In this document: positions 8,309 to 16,511 of the stretch, in pieces
Layout of the letters: each line of letters starts with the position of its first letter
How positions within the stretch are numbered: the first letter of the stretch is position 1
From: PZPK01 sp965230795
GTDB lineage: Bacteria; Pseudomonadota; Gammaproteobacteria; Pseudomonadales; Oleiphilaceae
Length of the DNA: 64,000 nt
Assembly (NCBI GenBank): GCA_965230795.1
Contig: OZ246020.1
Span: 1,984,001-2,048,000, forward strand
Direction of reading: 5' to 3'
The notes under the pieces: generated by a model
Databases searched by the model: none
Seen by the model: only the letters and a program-made list of their open reading frames with translations
Told to the model about the DNA's origin: nothing
Made by a program: the position numbers and the translations under genes

Positions 8309-8530
8309 CTACAGCTCATCATCAACTCGACCAATTAGCTGCCCTTTAACATAAACAATATATGTTGATGCGCCTTCACCGTCATAAGCGTCATTTCTTT
8401 CAATCGTTACATCATCTGCGGAGATACTGCCATCAGAGTGATCTAGAATACAGTCAATGACATCTTGTTCGCTAAATACTGTCTCGGACCCTGAACCAAA
8501 TTTATTAATAGTGATCAAAAAATTCGCCAT
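8309..8530 (-). CDS. Hypothetical 73-aa protein, possible gene cassette
   Basis: A 73-aa acidic protein starting MANFLITINKFGSGSE, with no signal peptide or membrane segment and no recognised domain. It has a good ribosome-binding site (AGAGGA, eight bases before ATG 8530), which supports it as real. Its stop is followed about 30 bp later by the attC-like site, and the HEPN-like gene follows that site in the same orientation, an arrangement like consecutive integron cassettes. Many cassette genes encode small orphans of this kind (known); that this is one is inference. Confidence 0.6.
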   Translation of the reverse strand: MANFLITINKFGSGSETVFSEQDVIDCILDHSDGSISADDVTIERNDAYDGEGASTYIVYVKGQLIGRVDDEL

Positions 8531-8995
8531 ATCCGAAATCCTCTTTCTATGAATAGAAAATTCTAACAGCTTATTATATTGCGTTCAGTATAAACCCCGC
8601 CTCACTCCACTCATAACAACTGCTTCACAGATATTTTTTCTTACTCATATTCAATGAGTTATCTTTGTCTTTGGCATGCTGGGAACAGCACATTCGCCGG
8701 GTGAAAAGAAGAATAGAGTTTATACGGGTCTCGATAAATCGGAGTGTTGAAAGGATCCCCCTATATATTTCAACAATATAGAAAAATGCTACGCGTCAAA
8801 AGAAGATGGATCCTTTCCGTATAAATACGAAATCATAGTCGATTTCTGACAATTCTATTTATACCTGTATATCGCCCCTATATACCCGCTTCTTGATTAG
8901 GTGCGTTTTGTCACAGTGTTTGGGTGATCTATGCAAAGGATTTCCAAGTGTTGGCCTGATAGGGTGGAGGTTCACAAATCAAATGGAGATTGATC
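8531..8995. other. Non-coding stretch upstream of the CsrA paralogue
   Basis: About 465 bp, AT-rich, without a supported gene. It contains the nested inverted repeat at 8719-8825 and presumably promoters for both the minus-strand 73-aa gene and the plus-strand csrA-like gene. Confidence 0.5.
8719..8825. repeat. Nested inverted repeat
   Basis: Inner arms GAAAGGATCC (8749-8758) and GGATCCTTTC (8808-8817) are perfectly complementary. Outer arms TTTATACGG (8719-8727) and CCGTATAAA (8817-8825) are also complementary, with an extra 21 nt on the left side. About 49 nt lie in the loop. It could fold as a long hairpin or be the relic of a small palindromic element; no function can be assigned. Confidence 0.6.
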
Positions 8996-9193
8996 ATGGA
9001 ACACGGAAAGCTCGCACTCACTCGAAAACCCAATCAAACCGTTTCACTTCGATACAAAGACGAGACCGGCACCCTTCAAGAAATCACTGTTGCTATTAGC
9101 GACGTTCGCGGTAACCAGATTCGCATGGATATTGATGCTCCGAAATCTGTGACGATTTTGCGCGGAGAGTTGCTAGAGCGTCAGCTGGCTTAA
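8996..9193 (+). CDS. CsrA/RsmA-family RNA-binding regulator (paralogue)
   Basis: A 65-aa protein matching the CsrA fold: KLALTRKPNQTV for the first strands (CsrA: LILTRRVGETL), GNQIRMDIDAPKSVTILR for the hallmark GNQVRIGVNAPKEVAVHR segment, and ELLERQ at the end. CsrA dimers bind GGA motifs in mRNA leaders and control translation. The critical Arg in GNQIR is present. Compared with canonical CsrA it has a few extra residues before the start and about four more in the loop between strands 2 and 3 (RYKDETGTLQEITV). ATG 8996 has GGAG seven bases upstream. It stands alone in an accessory region rather than beside alaS or tRNA-Ser as the housekeeping copy often does, so it is likely a second, specialised copy. 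Confidence 0.82.
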   Translation: MEHGKLALTRKPNQTVSLRYKDETGTLQEITVAISDVRGNQIRMDIDAPKSVTILRGELLERQLA

Positions 9194-9371
9194 CACTTTA
9201 GTCAACGCAAGAAAAATTGCCCTAAAATTAAGTGCTTATCCGTGAAGGGGTATTCACTTTTACGGCACGGATCGTGCCTCTTGTGCTCCCGCAGGGAAAA
9301 TTGCCGTAGGATGCTGGCCTGACCATCTTTGTTTTCCTCGTACCAATAATTAAAAACAGGGAGTCCAAAAG
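9194..9371. other. Non-coding stretch with small hairpin
   Basis: No gene seen between the csrA paralogue and the 12-codon ORF. A short hairpin GGCACG-gat-CGTGCC (9264-9278) and GTGAA/TTCAC arms nearby could be a weak terminator of the csrA-like transcript; there is no T-tract. Confidence 0.4.
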
Positions 9372-9410
9372 ATGAAAAAAACCTTCATAGCGCTTGCGCT
9401 AAATAGTTAG
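9372..9410 (+). pseudogene. Decapitated secreted-protein gene (signal peptide only)
   Basis: ATG 9372, preceded by GGGAG, reads MKKTFIALALNS and then stops. The first ten residues look like the opening of a Sec signal peptide of an outer-membrane or periplasmic protein. No continuation in any frame is seen downstream. It is most likely a remnant left by deletion; a leader peptide is an alternative. Confidence 0.45.
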
Positions 9411-9558
9411 GAGCATTGATTACACAGGCTGGTTCTAGGCCTTAATTATTGAAAATGTTGGATTATGATGAGTGGTTCTGAGCAAGGAAGTTTGCAGTCT
9501 TGACGGAGATCATAACTATAAGAAGCTAGATTGCTAAATTGTTCCAAGGAGGAACCCT

Positions 9559-10902
9559 ATGAAGATCAAAGTAACATTTCTCTCAGCTCTGTTATCCCTT
9601 TCCGTATTGACGGTTTTTTTTCAGTCTCCCCAAGCGACTGGAGGAGCCATCACAGGTACGATGCTTGTAGGCAGTATTATTGAACAGCTGGAGGGATCGA
9701 TATCTAATGTAGTGTCTCAGTTGGACAATCATGTCTCTGCTCGAGCATTTCAAATACGTATGGAGCTTATTTTCTTACAGGAGGCCATTGCAAAATCTGG
9801 TGAGCAGCTTATCGGTAAAACATTCGAAGAGCTTTCTCTGCAACAGCAATTGTTTTTTGAGAATGCCACTAAAACCATTCAATCTGTCGAAAGTAATATT
9901 GATAAGGTTGATACGGAAGTCGATAATCTCGCAACACAGGTAGAGCAAATTGCTGCTCAAATACCTTTCTTTGGAGAGCAACCTCGGTTGCGCGAATCCT
10001 CGCCGCTTTATTTGCTATCAAGTAAAGCAACTCAAGAAGACACTGTCGTAAGTATTAATGGCAGCTTTTTAAAGCATGGAAATGCAGAACTGTATTTCGG
10101 TGATGCTGCTTGCGAATTATTGGGTCATAACGATTCGAATATTCGCTTTTCCTGCCCGGGAACTGTATTCAGTCCCACTACTGACAAGGTGATTTCAATG
10201 AGTGCTAAATTGGTTCTGGGTGATGAAATTTCGTTTTTCGAGAAGGTGGGCACGTGGTTTGGATCCGACCAACCTACAACAAAGTACACGCTACCGTTTC
10301 ATGTTATCCCAGACAATTTAGGGCGATTTAAATTGGTTTCCTATTACGGCAGTCAACGAAGGGAAGAAAGGAATCGTAGAGGAGACTTTGGGAGGACCAA
10401 CAAACATTGCAGACATACTCAGTCTTATGAATATAACTTTGGGCCTGAGTCTCCAGAATGGCGTATTGATACATCTTCAATTCGAACTAGAACATCGTGT
10501 AGTAGAAGAGGCTCGCACTCTATCTTAAATTCTAGTGGTAGTGGATTTCAGATTAGAACGACGGCGAGTAATAGTGGCTCCTGTGAAGAAATCTTAGGCA
10601 GGGTAGTTGCCTACGACGGTCGAGGTTGTGAGGCGGGGACCGTAAGCTGGACAGAATATAAGATACAGCCCGTTACCGCCAGTAGTGCTTTGGGAAATGG
10701 CGTTCTGCAGTGGGGACAAGACGTGAGCTTCCAACTTCCGAACAATTTCCAGTCGTTTTTACTTTCTGTTGTGTTGATTGATGGTAAGAAAATTGAGTTA
10801 AATCAAGCAGTGGGAAGTGATTGGTTCAATGTGAGCAGAGATGCGGCTAACAATACCATTGTGATTTCGCCAAAATCGCTCCATTTAGCGCTAAAACAGT
10901 AG
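9559..10902 (+). CDS. Secreted protein of unknown function with N-terminal coiled coil
   Basis: A 447-aa protein with signal peptide (about residues 1-27). Residues about 35-145 are helical and coiled-coil-like (IIEQLEGSISNVVSQL, then ESNIDKVDTEVDNLATQVEQIAAQ). This is followed by a beta-rich region with two Cys near 190-205 (DAACELLG, RFSCPG), an Arg/Ser-rich middle with several Cys (about 280-330), and a C-terminal beta-rich part. I recognise no family. ATG 9559 has a strong AAGGAGG site. It is followed by a hairpin terminator. It is a single gene with no obvious partner; the base composition looks like the rest of this accessory patch. Confidence 0.75.
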   Translation: MKIKVTFLSALLSLSVLTVFFQSPQATGGAITGTMLVGSIIEQLEGSISNVVSQLDNHVSARAFQIRMELIFLQEAIAKSGEQLIGKTFEELSLQQQLFFENATKTIQSVESNIDKVDTEVDNLATQVEQIAAQIPFFGEQPRLRESSPLYLLSSKATQEDTVVSINGSFLKHGNAELYFGDAACELLGHNDSNIRFSCPGTVFSPTTDKVISMSAKLVLGDEISFFEKVGTWFGSDQPTTKYTLPFHVIPDNLGRFKLVSYYGSQRREERNRRGDFGRTNKHCRHTQSYEYNFGPESPEWRIDTSSIRTRTSCSRRGSHSILNSSGSGFQIRTTASNSGSCEEILGRVVAYDGRGCEAGTVSWTEYKIQPVTASSALGNGVLQWGQDVSFQLPNNFQSFLLSVVLIDGKKIELNQAVGSDWFNVSRDAANNTIVISPKSLHLALKQ

Positions 10903-10932
10903 GCTGACACCGAGCGTATAAACTGATTAAAA

Positions 10933-10960
10933 AGGCAGACAGATTGCTGATTGTCTGCCT
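10933..10960. terminator. Bidirectional rho-independent terminator
   Basis: Perfect 9-bp stem AGGCAGACA (10933-10941) / TGTCTGCCT (10952-10960) with a 10-nt loop. On the minus strand it is followed by TTTTTAAT, on the plus strand by ATCATTTT. It serves the 447-aa gene (plus) and the 48-aa membrane protein (minus), which converge on it. Confidence 0.8.
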
Positions 10961-10961
10961 A

Positions 10962-11108
10962 TCATTTTAAAAGCGATTTACGGATAACCGCATATAACCA
11001 TACTAAGGGCAATAGAATTAGGCATCCTGCCAGAACAAATAACAACAGCGCGGTCAGCATAATATAGCTACTCCGACGATAATTGGAGCGGCGTTCCCAT
11101 CCATACAT
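10962..11108 (-). CDS. Small membrane protein, 48 aa
   Basis: A short frame on the minus strand, ATG 11108 to TGA 10962. The protein starts MYGWERRSNYRRSSYI, has one strong hydrophobic segment (MLTALLLFVLAG through LPLVWLYAV) and ends RKSLLK. Its positive N-terminus, single long transmembrane stretch and charged tail, and the fact that it stops one base before a terminator pointing the same way, argue that it is a real gene. No strong ribosome-binding site is visible upstream, which lowers confidence. No homologue is recognised. Confidence 0.5.
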   Translation of the reverse strand: MYGWERRSNYRRSSYIMLTALLLFVLAGCLILLPLVWLYAVIRKSLLK

Positions 11109-11167
11109 TTTTTGAAGTCGTGAGGCTGATCTTTCGGCTCAGTAGTAGCCGGTAGACGGTAGCCAAG

Positions 11168-11210
11168 GACGCGCCGGGGCTTGTCATAACCTGGTGTGTC
11201 CCGGCGCGTC
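11168..11210. repeat. GC-rich 11-bp inverted repeat
   Basis: GACGCGCCGGG (11168-11178) and CCCGGCGCGTC (11200-11210) are perfect complements with a 21-nt loop. It lies in the 290-bp gap before the FmdB-like gene. There is no T-tract, so it may be a transcript hairpin or a dispersed repeat rather than a classical terminator. Confidence 0.6.
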
Positions 11211-11399
11211 GACCTTCTCTGTTATTGACCAGGTTTCAGCGTCGTTGCCATTTGGTATCGTAATTTACAAAAACCCACCTCGTGTCTACTCCCAACCCCC
11301 TGCTTTTACAATAAAAGTTGTTTATACTACGTCGCCTTTTTTTCTGTTTCGGTTAGTGGAACCGACTGGTTTAGTTTAAATTCGGCTGAGGACACGTAG

Positions 11400-11684
11400 A
11401 TGCCAATTTATGAGTACGCTTGTAAATCCTGTGGGTTTGAGAAAGATGTGTTGCAAAAAATGAGCGACGCGCCCTTAACACAGTGCCCCCAATGTCAGGA
11501 GGACAGTTTTGTGAAAAAGATCTCCGCGGCAGGTTTTCGCCTGAAGGGCGGGGGTTGGTACGAAACTGACTTCAAGACCGGTTCCAAGAAAAATCTGGCA
11601 GGGGACTCAAACGGAAAATCCGATAGCAGCAAATCGTCCGAGGGCACGGCTAAACCCGCCGCCAAAACAGACTCGGCAGCTTAA
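11400..11684 (+). CDS. FmdB-family zinc-ribbon protein
   Basis: A 94-aa protein opening MPIYEYACKSCG and carrying a CxxC...CxxC zinc ribbon (CKSC near residue 8, CPQC near residue 30), then the family's KKISAAGFRLKGGGWYETDF segment and a Lys/Ser/Ala-rich tail. The FmdB family is named after a putative regulator of formamidase genes; its role in most bacteria is unknown. In many gammaproteobacteria it lies directly upstream of aspS, as here (34 bp apart). Confidence 0.88.
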   Translation: MPIYEYACKSCGFEKDVLQKMSDAPLTQCPQCQEDSFVKKISAAGFRLKGGGWYETDFKTGSKKNLAGDSNGKSDSSKSSEGTAKPAAKTDSAA

Positions 11685-11718
11685 TCAAACAATACGAAGT
11701 AACTGGTAGGAATCAAAC

Positions 11719-13503
11719 ATGCGCACCCTTTATTGCGGCTCGGTCACAGAAGAGCACATCGGTCAGGAAATCAAATTATGCGGTTGGGTTCATCGTCGTC
11801 GGGATCACGGCGGTGTCATCTTTCTCGATATGCGCGACCGTGAAGGCATTGCGCAGGTGGTAATTGACCCGGATACCGAGGAGAGCTTTGCGACTGCGGA
11901 ACGTGTGCGCAGTGAATATGTGCTGCAAATCAAAGGTCTTGTGCGCGCCCGTCCGGAAGGTACCATCAACGAAGACATGCGTACCGGTAAAGTCGAAATT
12001 CTGGGTAAGGAGCTGACGGTACTGAATGCGGCTGAGACGCCGCCTTTCCCGCTGGATGAATATGTGGATGTGGGCGAAGATACGCGTTTGAAGTATCGCT
12101 TTATGGATTTGCGCCGCCCGGAAATGCTGAACAAGCTAATGTTTCGTTCCAAGGTGACAAACTATATCCGTAACTTTCTGGATGACTTGGGCTTTATGGA
12201 TGTGGAAACGCCTATTCTGACACGTGCAACGCCCGAAGGTGCGCGCGATTATCTGGTGCCCAGTCGTACTCATCCCGGTAACTTTTTTGCCTTGCCCCAG
12301 TCGCCTCAGCTGTTTAAGCAGTTGTTGATGGTGTCAGGTCTGGACCGCTACTATCAGATCGCCAAGTGTTTCCGGGATGAAGATCTGCGTGCAGATCGTC
12401 AGCCTGAATTCACTCAGGTAGATGTTGAGTGTTCCTACATCGAAGAAGAGCAGTTGATGGGCATGATGGAGTCGCTTGTTTCCAACATGTTCCGCGACCT
12501 TCTCGGCAAAGATTTGGGTGAGTTCCCCCGCATGCCTTATGCCGAGGCAATGAGTCGCTACGGCAGTGATAAGCCAGATTTGCGAATTCCTCTGGAGATT
12601 GTTGATGTGGCGGACCTGATGGCTTCCGTCGACTTCAAGGTGTTTGCCGGCCCCGCGAAAGACCCCAAAGGTCGTGTTGCTGCCCTTAAAGTGACAGGCG
12701 GTGCAGAAATATCCCGTAAGCAGATTGACGAGTACACCAAGTTTGTCGGTATTTATGGCGCCAAAGGGTTGGCCTGGATCAAGGTGAATGAGCTGGAAAA
12801 AGGAGCTGAAGGGCTACAATCTCCCATCGTGAAATTCCTTGGTGAAGAAGTGGCTCTGGCCATCATGGAACGCATTGGTGCTCAAAACGGCGATATCGTT
12901 TTCTTTGGTGCTGATAAAGCCACTGTCGTAAACGAAGCCCTGGGGGCATTGCGTTGCAAGTTGGGTGCAGACCTGAATCTGTATACGAAAGAGTGGGCGC
13001 CCATGTGGGTCGTGGATTTCCCAATGTTTGAAGAAACGGATAACGGCGGTTTGACCGCGATTCACCACCCCTTTACCGCGCCGTCCTGTTCGCCGGAAGA
13101 ACTCAAAGCCAATCCTGCTGGCGCACTGTCACGGGCGTATGACATGGTACTTAACGGTACTGAGTTGGGTGGTGGTTCCATTCGTATTCATGATGGTGAC
13201 ATGCAGAAAGCAGTATTCAGCATCCTCGGCATTGATGATGAAGAAGCCCAGAACAAATTCGGCTTCCTGCTGGATGCGCTGAAATACGGTTGCCCTCCGC
13301 ATGGTGGTTTGGCTTTCGGCCTGGACCGACTGGTGATGCTGATGACCGGCGCGTCATCCATTCGCGAAGTGATTGCTTTCCCGAAAACCCAGAGTGCTAC
13401 CTGTTTGCTGACGCAAGCGCCTGGCGAAGTCGACAACAAGCAACTGCGTGAGTTGAGCATCCGTGTCAAAAAGCCGGAGAGCGAGACCAAACAGGAATCC
13501 TGA
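11719..13503 (+). CDS. aspS: Aspartyl-tRNA synthetase
   Basis: A 594-aa class II synthetase that charges tRNA-Asp with aspartate. Seen: N-terminal anticodon-binding OB domain (GWVHRRRDHGGVIF), motif 2 region (FRDEDLRADRQPEFTQVD), the bacterial GAD insert in the middle, and motif 3 (GLAFGLDRL) near the end. Full length for bacterial AspRS. His30 in RRRDHGG replaces the Leu of the E. coli enzyme; in Pseudomonas-type AspRS a His here goes with relaxed tRNA-Asn discrimination (known for that group), so this could be a non-discriminating enzyme. It is followed by yebC after 77 bp. Confidence 0.97.
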   Translation: MRTLYCGSVTEEHIGQEIKLCGWVHRRRDHGGVIFLDMRDREGIAQVVIDPDTEESFATAERVRSEYVLQIKGLVRARPEGTINEDMRTGKVEILGKELTVLNAAETPPFPLDEYVDVGEDTRLKYRFMDLRRPEMLNKLMFRSKVTNYIRNFLDDLGFMDVETPILTRATPEGARDYLVPSRTHPGNFFALPQSPQLFKQLLMVSGLDRYYQIAKCFRDEDLRADRQPEFTQVDVECSYIEEEQLMGMMESLVSNMFRDLLGKDLGEFPRMPYAEAMSRYGSDKPDLRIPLEIVDVADLMASVDFKVFAGPAKDPKGRVAALKVTGGAEISRKQIDEYTKFVGIYGAKGLAWIKVNELEKGAEGLQSPIVKFLGEEVALAIMERIGAQNGDIVFFGADKATVVNEALGALRCKLGADLNLYTKEWAPMWVVDFPMFEETDNGGLTAIHHPFTAPSCSPEELKANPAGALSRAYDMVLNGTELGGGSIRIHDGDMQKAVFSILGIDDEEAQNKFGFLLDALKYGCPPHGGLAFGLDRLVMLMTGASSIREVIAFPKTQSATCLLTQAPGEVDNKQLRELSIRVKKPESETKQES

Positions 13504-13580
13504 TATCGCCTTTCGGGGCATCGTTAAGTATCGAGAGCGCGCAAGACGCAACAACGAACCAAAGTATTGGAGCAAAATTC

Positions 13581-14327
13581 ATGGCAGGTCACAGTAAGTG
13601 GGCGAATATCAAACACCGAAAAGCCGCGCAGGACGCCAAGCGTGGAAAGATCTTTACCAAGATTATCCGTGAGCTGGTAGTTGCGGCCAAAGAAGGTGGT
13701 GGCAATATCGAAGACAATCCGCGTCTGAGAGCTGTTGTTGACAAAGCCCTTGGCGCAAACATGAAGCGCGATACCATCGATAAAGCCATTCAGCGTGGTG
13801 CCGGTGGCGGCGAAGGTGACAACTACGATGAGCTGACCTACGAAGGTTACGCGCCAGGTGGTGTCGCTGTGCTGGTTGAGGTGATGACGGATAACCGTAA
13901 CCGCACGGTGGCGGAAGTACGCCATGCCTTCAACAAAGCCGGTGGTAATCTGGGTACAGATGGATCGGTTGCTTATTTGTTTAGCAAGAAAGGCAGCATC
14001 GTCTTTGGTGATGACGTTGAAGAGGATCAGGTGCTGGAAGTGGCCCTGGAAGCGGGTGCCGAAGATGTTGTCGAACAGGATGACGGCTCTGTTGAGGTAG
14101 TGACCGAACCGGAAGATTTTATGAACGTCAAAGAAGCTTTGGTGGAAGCGGGCCATACGCCGGAACAGAGTGAGGTGACCATGGTACCTTCAACCACTGT
14201 TGAGCTTGATCTCGATGGTGCTGAAAAGGTCCTGCGCCTGGTGGACGCGCTTGAAGATCTGGATGATGTTCAGAACGTCTACTCTAACTCGGACATCCCG
14301 CAGGATGTTATGGAACAGTTGCAATAA
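13581..14327 (+). CDS. yebC: YebC/PmpR-family protein
   Basis: A 248-aa protein with the unmistakable opening AGHSKWANIKHRKAAQDAKR and full family length. YebC proteins are cytoplasmic; they have been described as DNA-binding regulators (PmpR) and more recently as translation factors acting at ribosome stalls. Order aspS-yebC-ruvC is conserved in gammaproteobacteria. A terminator follows directly. Confidence 0.95.
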   Translation: MAGHSKWANIKHRKAAQDAKRGKIFTKIIRELVVAAKEGGGNIEDNPRLRAVVDKALGANMKRDTIDKAIQRGAGGGEGDNYDELTYEGYAPGGVAVLVEVMTDNRNRTVAEVRHAFNKAGGNLGTDGSVAYLFSKKGSIVFGDDVEEDQVLEVALEAGAEDVVEQDDGSVEVVTEPEDFMNVKEALVEAGHTPEQSEVTMVPSTTVELDLDGAEKVLRLVDALEDLDDVQNVYSNSDIPQDVMEQLQ

Positions 14328-14336
14328 GACAGGTCA

Positions 14337-14358
14337 GGGCGCTTCAGGCGCCCTTTTT
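14337..14358 (+). terminator. Rho-independent terminator after yebC
   Basis: GGGCGC (14337-14342), loop TTCAG, GCGCCC (14348-14353), then TTTTT. It begins 9 bp after the yebC stop. Confidence 0.88.
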
Positions 14359-14402
14359 ATTGTCCTCAATGGGCTATCTCCAAAATAAGAAGGCGCGACT
14401 CA

Positions 14403-15161
14403 ATGCCCGTTTTCGATTCTCATCTTCATATCATTGATCCGGCTTATCCTCTGGTTGAAAACAATGGTTATTTGCCGGATGCCTTTACGGTCGATGCCTA
14501 TTTGTCGCGTATAAAGGGGTTGGGAATCAGCTCGGGCGCGGTTGTGTCGGGTTCATTTCAGGCGTTTGATCAGGATTATCTGGTGGCAGCTCTGGAGCGG
14601 TTAGGCAATCAATTCGTTGGTGTAACGCAGTTGCCGGAATCTGTATCTGATAAGGAAATCCGGCGATTGAATGAAGCCGGTGTGCGTGCGCTCAGGTTCA
14701 ATATCAAGCGAGGTGGCTCTGAAAAGGTAGAGCATCTGGAAACATTCGCCAGACGAATTTACGATCTGGTGGGTTGGCACGTCGAGCTTTATGCAGGCTT
14801 TGACGCCTTGCGGGACTTGAAGGCTTTGTTGCCAACACTGCCGGCTGTGAGTGTGGATCATCTGGGGCTAAACGCCGAATCGTTGCCGATATTGCGTGAG
14901 TTAGTCGCTGGGGGCGTGAAAGTAAAAGCAACGGGATTTGGTCGAGTCGATTTTGATGCAATGTCAGCGATCGAAATGCTCTATCGGGAAAATCCGGCTG
15001 CGCTGATGTTTGGGACCGATCTGCCTTCCACGCGTGCGCCCAAACCATTTCAGGACAGTGATCTGCTTGGTCTGGAGAATGTGTTGAGCTCCGAGGCGAA
15101 GGAACGAATACTCTGGAAGAATGGTAGAGAATTCTATCGTCTTGATAACACTTCCCATTAA
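14403..15161 (+). CDS. Amidohydrolase-family metal-dependent hydrolase (TIM barrel)
   Basis: A 252-aa protein beginning MPVFDSHLHIIDPAYP: the HxH metal motif of the amidohydrolase superfamily. Other likely active-site segments are LRFNIKRGG (first-half Arg), SVDHLG near residue 155 and FGTDLPSTR near residue 205 with the catalytic-type Asp. It resembles the 2-pyrone-4,6-dicarboxylate lactonase-like group of COG3618, but is shorter. The substrate is unknown. It is inserted between yebC and ruvC, which are adjacent in many relatives. No signal peptide, so cytoplasmic. Confidence 0.85.
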   Translation: MPVFDSHLHIIDPAYPLVENNGYLPDAFTVDAYLSRIKGLGISSGAVVSGSFQAFDQDYLVAALERLGNQFVGVTQLPESVSDKEIRRLNEAGVRALRFNIKRGGSEKVEHLETFARRIYDLVGWHVELYAGFDALRDLKALLPTLPAVSVDHLGLNAESLPILRELVAGGVKVKATGFGRVDFDAMSAIEMLYRENPAALMFGTDLPSTRAPKPFQDSDLLGLENVLSSEAKERILWKNGREFYRLDNTSH

Positions 15162-15239
15162 AGGTTGCTATGATTTCGGGCCTTGAGCGGTCTGCACAGG
15201 ACTGGAGTATCCGGACAATTGGATTAGGGCAGTAGGTAT

Positions 15240-15758
15240 ATGGCGATTATTCTGGGCATTGATCCAGGTTCCAGAGTCACTGGATACGGAGTGATTGATT
15301 TTACAGGGAATCGTGCGCGTTATGTTGCCAGTGGTTGCATACGCTTACCGGATGCGGACTTGCCAGAGCGATTGCGCATCATTTTTGATGGCGTCTGCCA
15401 GCTGATTCAACAGTTCTCCCCAAACCAATTCGCCATAGAAGAAGTGTTTATGGCTAAAAATGCGGCGTCAGCACTAAAGCTGGGTCAGGCCAGAGGGGCT
15501 GCGATTGTAGCGGCAACGCATCATTCGCTTCCGGTTTTTGAGTATTCGGCCAGAAAAGTTAAACAGGCGGTAGTTGGAAAAGGGAGTGCGGACAAAACCC
15601 AGATTCAACAAATGATACGTCACTTACTGAAGCTTGAAGGTGATCCACAAGCTGATGCGGCAGATGCCCTCGCTATTGCTTTGTGTCATGCTCACATGCA
15701 GCAAAGCTTTTCGCGCGTCAGCGATGCCAAGTCCAGTAGACGCGGTCGGATGCGGTAG
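15240..15758 (+). CDS. ruvC: Holliday junction resolvase RuvC
   Basis: A 172-aa endonuclease that cuts Holliday junctions after RuvAB branch migration. Seen: catalytic Asp in ILGIDPGSRVTGYG, Glu in AIEEVFM, and the acidic pair in DAADALAIALCH. Standard length. It is followed by ruvA after 43 bp and ruvB, the usual operon. Confidence 0.96.
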   Translation: MAIILGIDPGSRVTGYGVIDFTGNRARYVASGCIRLPDADLPERLRIIFDGVCQLIQQFSPNQFAIEEVFMAKNAASALKLGQARGAAIVAATHHSLPVFEYSARKVKQAVVGKGSADKTQIQQMIRHLLKLEGDPQADAADALAIALCHAHMQQSFSRVSDAKSSRRGRMR

Positions 15759-15801
15759 CACGATATCCATGAGTCACAACCAACAGGAATAAAGGTAAAA
15801 C

Positions 15802-16407
15802 ATGATAGGTAGACTGAGCGGAACGCTCCTTGAGAAGGGTACAAATTCGCTTGTGCTGGATGTCAATGGGGTGGGGTATGAAGTGGAAGTACCGCTATCC
15901 ACGGCCTTTTCTCTCCCTGAATCTGGCCAGAATATTACTTTGCATACTCATTTTGTTGTCAGAGAGGACGCGCAATTGCTGTATGGCTTTAGCCGAAGAG
16001 ATGATCGCGATATGTTTCGCGTGCTGATTCGCGTGAACGGTGTCGGGCCAAAGCTTGGGATTACAATTCTGTCTGGTCTGGATAGCCGTTCGCTAGCGCG
16101 TTGTGTTCAGGATGATGATGTTTCCACTCTGGTGAAACTGCCCGGTATTGGCAAGAAAACAGCGGAACGCCTGCTTATTGAGCTTCGCGACAAGGTTAAG
16201 GTGGCCGAAGCTGAAGCCGATGACAAGGGTGAAGTGGCCGAACAGAGTTCCCCTGCAGCGACTGCACATGTTCAGGATGAGGCGGAGTCTGCACTGATTG
16301 CCCTGGGTTACAAGCCGACCGAGGCAGCAAAGGCGATCAAGCGGGTGTGGCGTGACGGAATAGGGGTGGAAGAAGTGCTAAAGCTTGCTCTAAAGAATAT
16401 GCTCTAA
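15802..16407 (+). CDS. ruvA: Holliday junction branch-migration protein RuvA
   Basis: A 201-aa protein with the OB-fold N-terminus (MIGRLSGTLLEKG), helix-hairpin-helix motifs (VNGVGPKLG and LPGIGKKTAERL) and a C-terminal RuvB-binding domain (ALIALGYKPTEAAKAI), joined by an acidic Glu-rich linker. It forms a tetramer on the four-way junction and directs the RuvB motor. Confidence 0.96.
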   Translation: MIGRLSGTLLEKGTNSLVLDVNGVGYEVEVPLSTAFSLPESGQNITLHTHFVVREDAQLLYGFSRRDDRDMFRVLIRVNGVGPKLGITILSGLDSRSLARCVQDDDVSTLVKLPGIGKKTAERLLIELRDKVKVAEAEADDKGEVAEQSSPAATAHVQDEAESALIALGYKPTEAAKAIKRVWRDGIGVEEVLKLALKNML

Positions 16408-16511
16408 TTTGTTGTTTTAAAACATTATATGCGTCTAACACATTTTTAATTTAAGTCTGTCAACGGCTTCGGTACACTACTTGAGCGCGCACGTTCAAAT
16501 TGGAACAGTTA

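Noticed and set aside
11168..11210. Possible second attC site at the GC-rich inverted repeat
   Set aside because: It lacks the outer TAAC/GTTA boxes and the unpaired arm base; perfect simple hairpin only.
11194..11379. 61-codon frame before the FmdB-like gene
   Set aside because: Starts in the GC-rich inverted repeat, has no ribosome-binding site and reads as low-quality sequence.
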